17,940 nt of DNA from JBCCXL01 sp039191605 (GTDB lineage: Bacteria; Acidobacteriota; Thermoanaerobaculia; Multivoradales; JAHZIX01): NCBI GenBank assembly GCA_039191605.1, contig JBCCXL010000040.1:1-17940 (forward strand), in the 5' to 3' direction. The notes under the pieces were generated by a model. It was not told the origin of the DNA. It made no database searches and saw nothing but the letters and a program-made list of their open reading frames with translations. Positions 16,458 to 17,940 of the stretch are shown in pieces (positions within the stretch are counted from its first letter, which is position 1; each line of letters starts with the position of its first letter). The position numbers and the translations under genes are program-made.

Positions 16458-17513
16458 ATGTCCGATTCCGCACCCGCCGAGAACACCATCAGAGAACAAG
16501 ACCTTCGAAAGTACGAAGGACCCGAAGTCTGGCGGGGCGACGAGCTCGCCGCGCGCAGCGATTTCGAGCACGTGCTCACGCCGGACGAGATCGCCGAGAT
16601 CGAGGCGGCCCTCCGCGGCGTGCTCGAGAGCGGCCTCGAGCTCAACTCGATCGGTCGCGAGGCTTTTCCCCTGCCCCGCTTCGGCGAGAGGCTACGAGCG
16701 GCACAGACGTCTCTAGAAACCGGCGCGGGCAATCTCTTCCTCCGCGGCTGGCCCATCGAGCGCTGGAGCGAGGACGAGAACGCCAAAATGTTCCGCGGCC
16801 TCTCGTCCCATCTCGGCACGCCGATCTCCCAGAGCGCCAAGGGCGAAGAGCTCTTTCGCGTGGAGGACGCGGGCTTCGCCGACAATCATCCCAAGGCGCG
16901 GGGCCCGAACACCAAGAAGCCACTCCACTTCCACTGCGATCGCTGCGACGTGATCGGCTTTCTCTGCGTGCGTCAGGCTCGGCGCGGCGGCGACAATTTC
17001 CTGGTCAGCTCGCCGGCGGTGCACAACGAGATCCTCGATCGTCGTCCCGACCTCCTCGCCGAGCTCTACCGGCCCTGGTACTACAAGACCCACAACGTCG
17101 ACACCGCCAACGACGATCCGTGGTGCCGGCAGCCGATCTTCGCCATCGAGGACGGCCATTTCGTCGGCTACGTGCTTCGAGTGCTCATCGACCGCGCCTA
17201 CCAGCTGCCGGAGCTGCCGGACATGACCGAAAGCCAGCGCGAGGCCCTGGATCTCCTGGACGCCGTGTGCGCTGAGCCAGCCATGCACTACCGGCTACGT
17301 CAAGAGCCCGGCGACATGCTCTTCGTGAACAACTTCGTGAACTTCCACTCCCGTAGCGGCTTCGAAGATCACCTCGAGCCCGAGAAGAAGCGTCTCCTCT
17401 ACCGCATCTGGCTTTCCTCTCCCCAGAGCCGCCCTCTGCCCGCGCTCTTTTCCGGCAGCTTCGGTCGCACCGGCGCTGGCGAGATCCGCGGCGGCCTCCA
17501 CCCTAGCAAGTAG
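16458..17513 (+). CDS. TauD/TfdA-type Fe(II)/2-oxoglutarate dioxygenase
   Basis: The 351-residue enzyme belongs to the TauD/TfdA superfamily of cytosolic oxygenases, which couple 2-oxoglutarate decarboxylation to substrate hydroxylation. The iron-binding facial triad is visible: H159 and D161 in KKPLHFHCDRCDV, and H297 in VNFHSRSGFED. The 2-oxoglutarate-anchoring arginine is in RLLYRIWL (312 or 316). Other family features are NLFLRGWPI (92-100) and GGDNFLVSSPAVHNEIL (177-193). The ATG at 16458 is preceded by GAGGA seven bases away. A longer in-frame extension to 16272 starts inside repeat copy F and is rejected. The substrate cannot be predicted. It stands alone, facing the minus-strand gene at 17659. 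Confidence 0.9.
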   Translation: MSDSAPAENTIREQDLRKYEGPEVWRGDELAARSDFEHVLTPDEIAEIEAALRGVLESGLELNSIGREAFPLPRFGERLRAAQTSLETGAGNLFLRGWPIERWSEDENAKMFRGLSSHLGTPISQSAKGEELFRVEDAGFADNHPKARGPNTKKPLHFHCDRCDVIGFLCVRQARRGGDNFLVSSPAVHNEILDRRPDLLAELYRPWYYKTHNVDTANDDPWCRQPIFAIEDGHFVGYVLRVLIDRAYQLPELPDMTESQREALDLLDAVCAEPAMHYRLRQEPGDMLFVNNFVNFHSRSGFEDHLEPEKKRLLYRIWLSSPQSRPLPALFSGSFGRTGAGEIRGGLHPSK

Positions 17514-17586
17514 GGGTTCCGAGTCTCGGTACGAAGTCCTGGGCGAGTGGGCGAAGAAGCTCCCGGGGTAAAGCGAACCCTGGCCT

Positions 17587-17620
17587 CCAAAACGCAAGAA
17601 ACCGGAGGCGAACCTCCGGT
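17587..17620 (-). terminator. Intrinsic terminator of the small secreted-protein gene
   Basis: Read on the minus strand, ACCGGAGG-TTCG-CCTCCGGT is a perfect 8-bp stem with a UUCG tetraloop, followed by TTTCTTGCGTTTT. It begins 39 bases after the stop codon of the gene at 17659-17892. The plus-strand dioxygenase could also use the hairpin, but it has no T-run on that side. Confidence 0.75.
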
Positions 17621-17658
17621 CCCGGGCAAGTCGATTCAGCAGACAGACGGCAGTCGGA

Positions 17659-17892
17659 TCACCAATCTTCGCAGCCGTAACGGCCACAAACGTTCATGAT
17701 GCACTGGTCGATCTGCTGGCCGTTGCTGTAGGCACCCTCGCAAGCATCGATGACCTCGTCGAGGGTGTAGGTCGGCGGCGAGTCCCGATCGTTCGCGCTG
17801 GCGTCCACGAAGCCACCGAGAAAGATGAAGGCAAAAGTAGCGACGAGCATCGCAAGGTACACGAGATTCTTCCGCGCAAAAGCAGTCTTCAT
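17659..17892 (-). CDS. Small secreted cysteine-containing protein
   Basis: I do not recognise this family. The 77-residue product starts MKTAFARKNLVYLAMLVATF. A signal peptide covers residues 1 to about 32: a basic N-region, a hydrophobic core to FLGGF, and a likely cleavage near VDASA. The mature part of about 45 residues is acidic and holds four cysteines (IDACEGAY, QCIMNVCGRYGCEDW), enough for two disulfides. The ATG at 17890-17892 is chosen over a TTG at 17908-17910 because GAGAGGAG lies about eight bases before it. A clear terminator follows. It could be a small envelope protein or a secreted peptide. Confidence 0.7.
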   Translation of the reverse strand: MKTAFARKNLVYLAMLVATFAFIFLGGFVDASANDRDSPPTYTLDEVIDACEGAYSNGQQIDQCIMNVCGRYGCEDW

Positions 17893-17940
17893 GAGGGGGA
17901 CTCCTCTCAAGTCATGGTCGGATGTGTTGAAGCTACAATA

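Overview
The window is a GC-rich bacterial chromosome segment. It has long intergenic spacers filled with dispersed repeats, several gene remnants, one insertion sequence and one large NLR-like defence gene. The mix of families (IS110 transposase, AbgT transporter, N-terminal remnant of an 'LRWYLEDYL'-type TPR protein, SIR2-NACHT-FGE protein) fits a large-genome Acidobacteriota or deltaproteobacterial-type organism. That placement is inference from gene content only; there is no rRNA or other marker in the window.

Layout. 1-1395: an IS110-family transposase with about 350 bases of structured non-coding tail that stops at a fragment of a dispersed C-rich repeat. 1471-3117: an AbgT-family transporter. 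3440-3883: a four-helix membrane protein. 3908-6341: a gene graveyard with a TPR fragment on the minus strand, a 65-base copy of the AbgT 3' end, a methyltransferase fragment, and a TPR signalling protein broken by a stop codon and an internal deletion. 6462-7191 (minus): a UPF0175 / DUF3368 toxin-antitoxin pair with a perfect palindrome upstream. 7445-8086: a lipoprotein. 8345-9960 (minus): a two-gene unit, a HugZ-like haem-utilisation protein followed 17 bases later by an MtfA-like M90 metallopeptidase. 10841-11560: an unrecognised coiled-coil protein. 12062-15505: a 1147-residue SIR2-NACHT-FGE protein. 16458-17513: a TauD/TfdA-type dioxygenase. 17659-17892 (minus): a small secreted cysteine-containing protein with its own terminator.

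The main candidate for an undescribed system is the SIR2-NACHT-FGE protein. It joins an NAD-consuming-type effector, a STAND-type switch and a C-terminal formylglycine-enzyme (C-type-lectin) fold. That fold lacks the FGE catalytic cysteine pair and ends in the segment that diversity-generating retroelements (DGRs) rewrite in related proteins. Two back-to-back inverted repeats follow the stop codon. No reverse transcriptase or template repeat is present in the window, so the DGR idea is a hypothesis.

The gene is bracketed by near-identical direct repeats about 4.28 kb apart. These belong to a wider repeat system: six copies of a roughly 128-base fold-back element, all in one orientation and all intergenic. 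The paired arms change together between copies, so the fold itself appears to be conserved.
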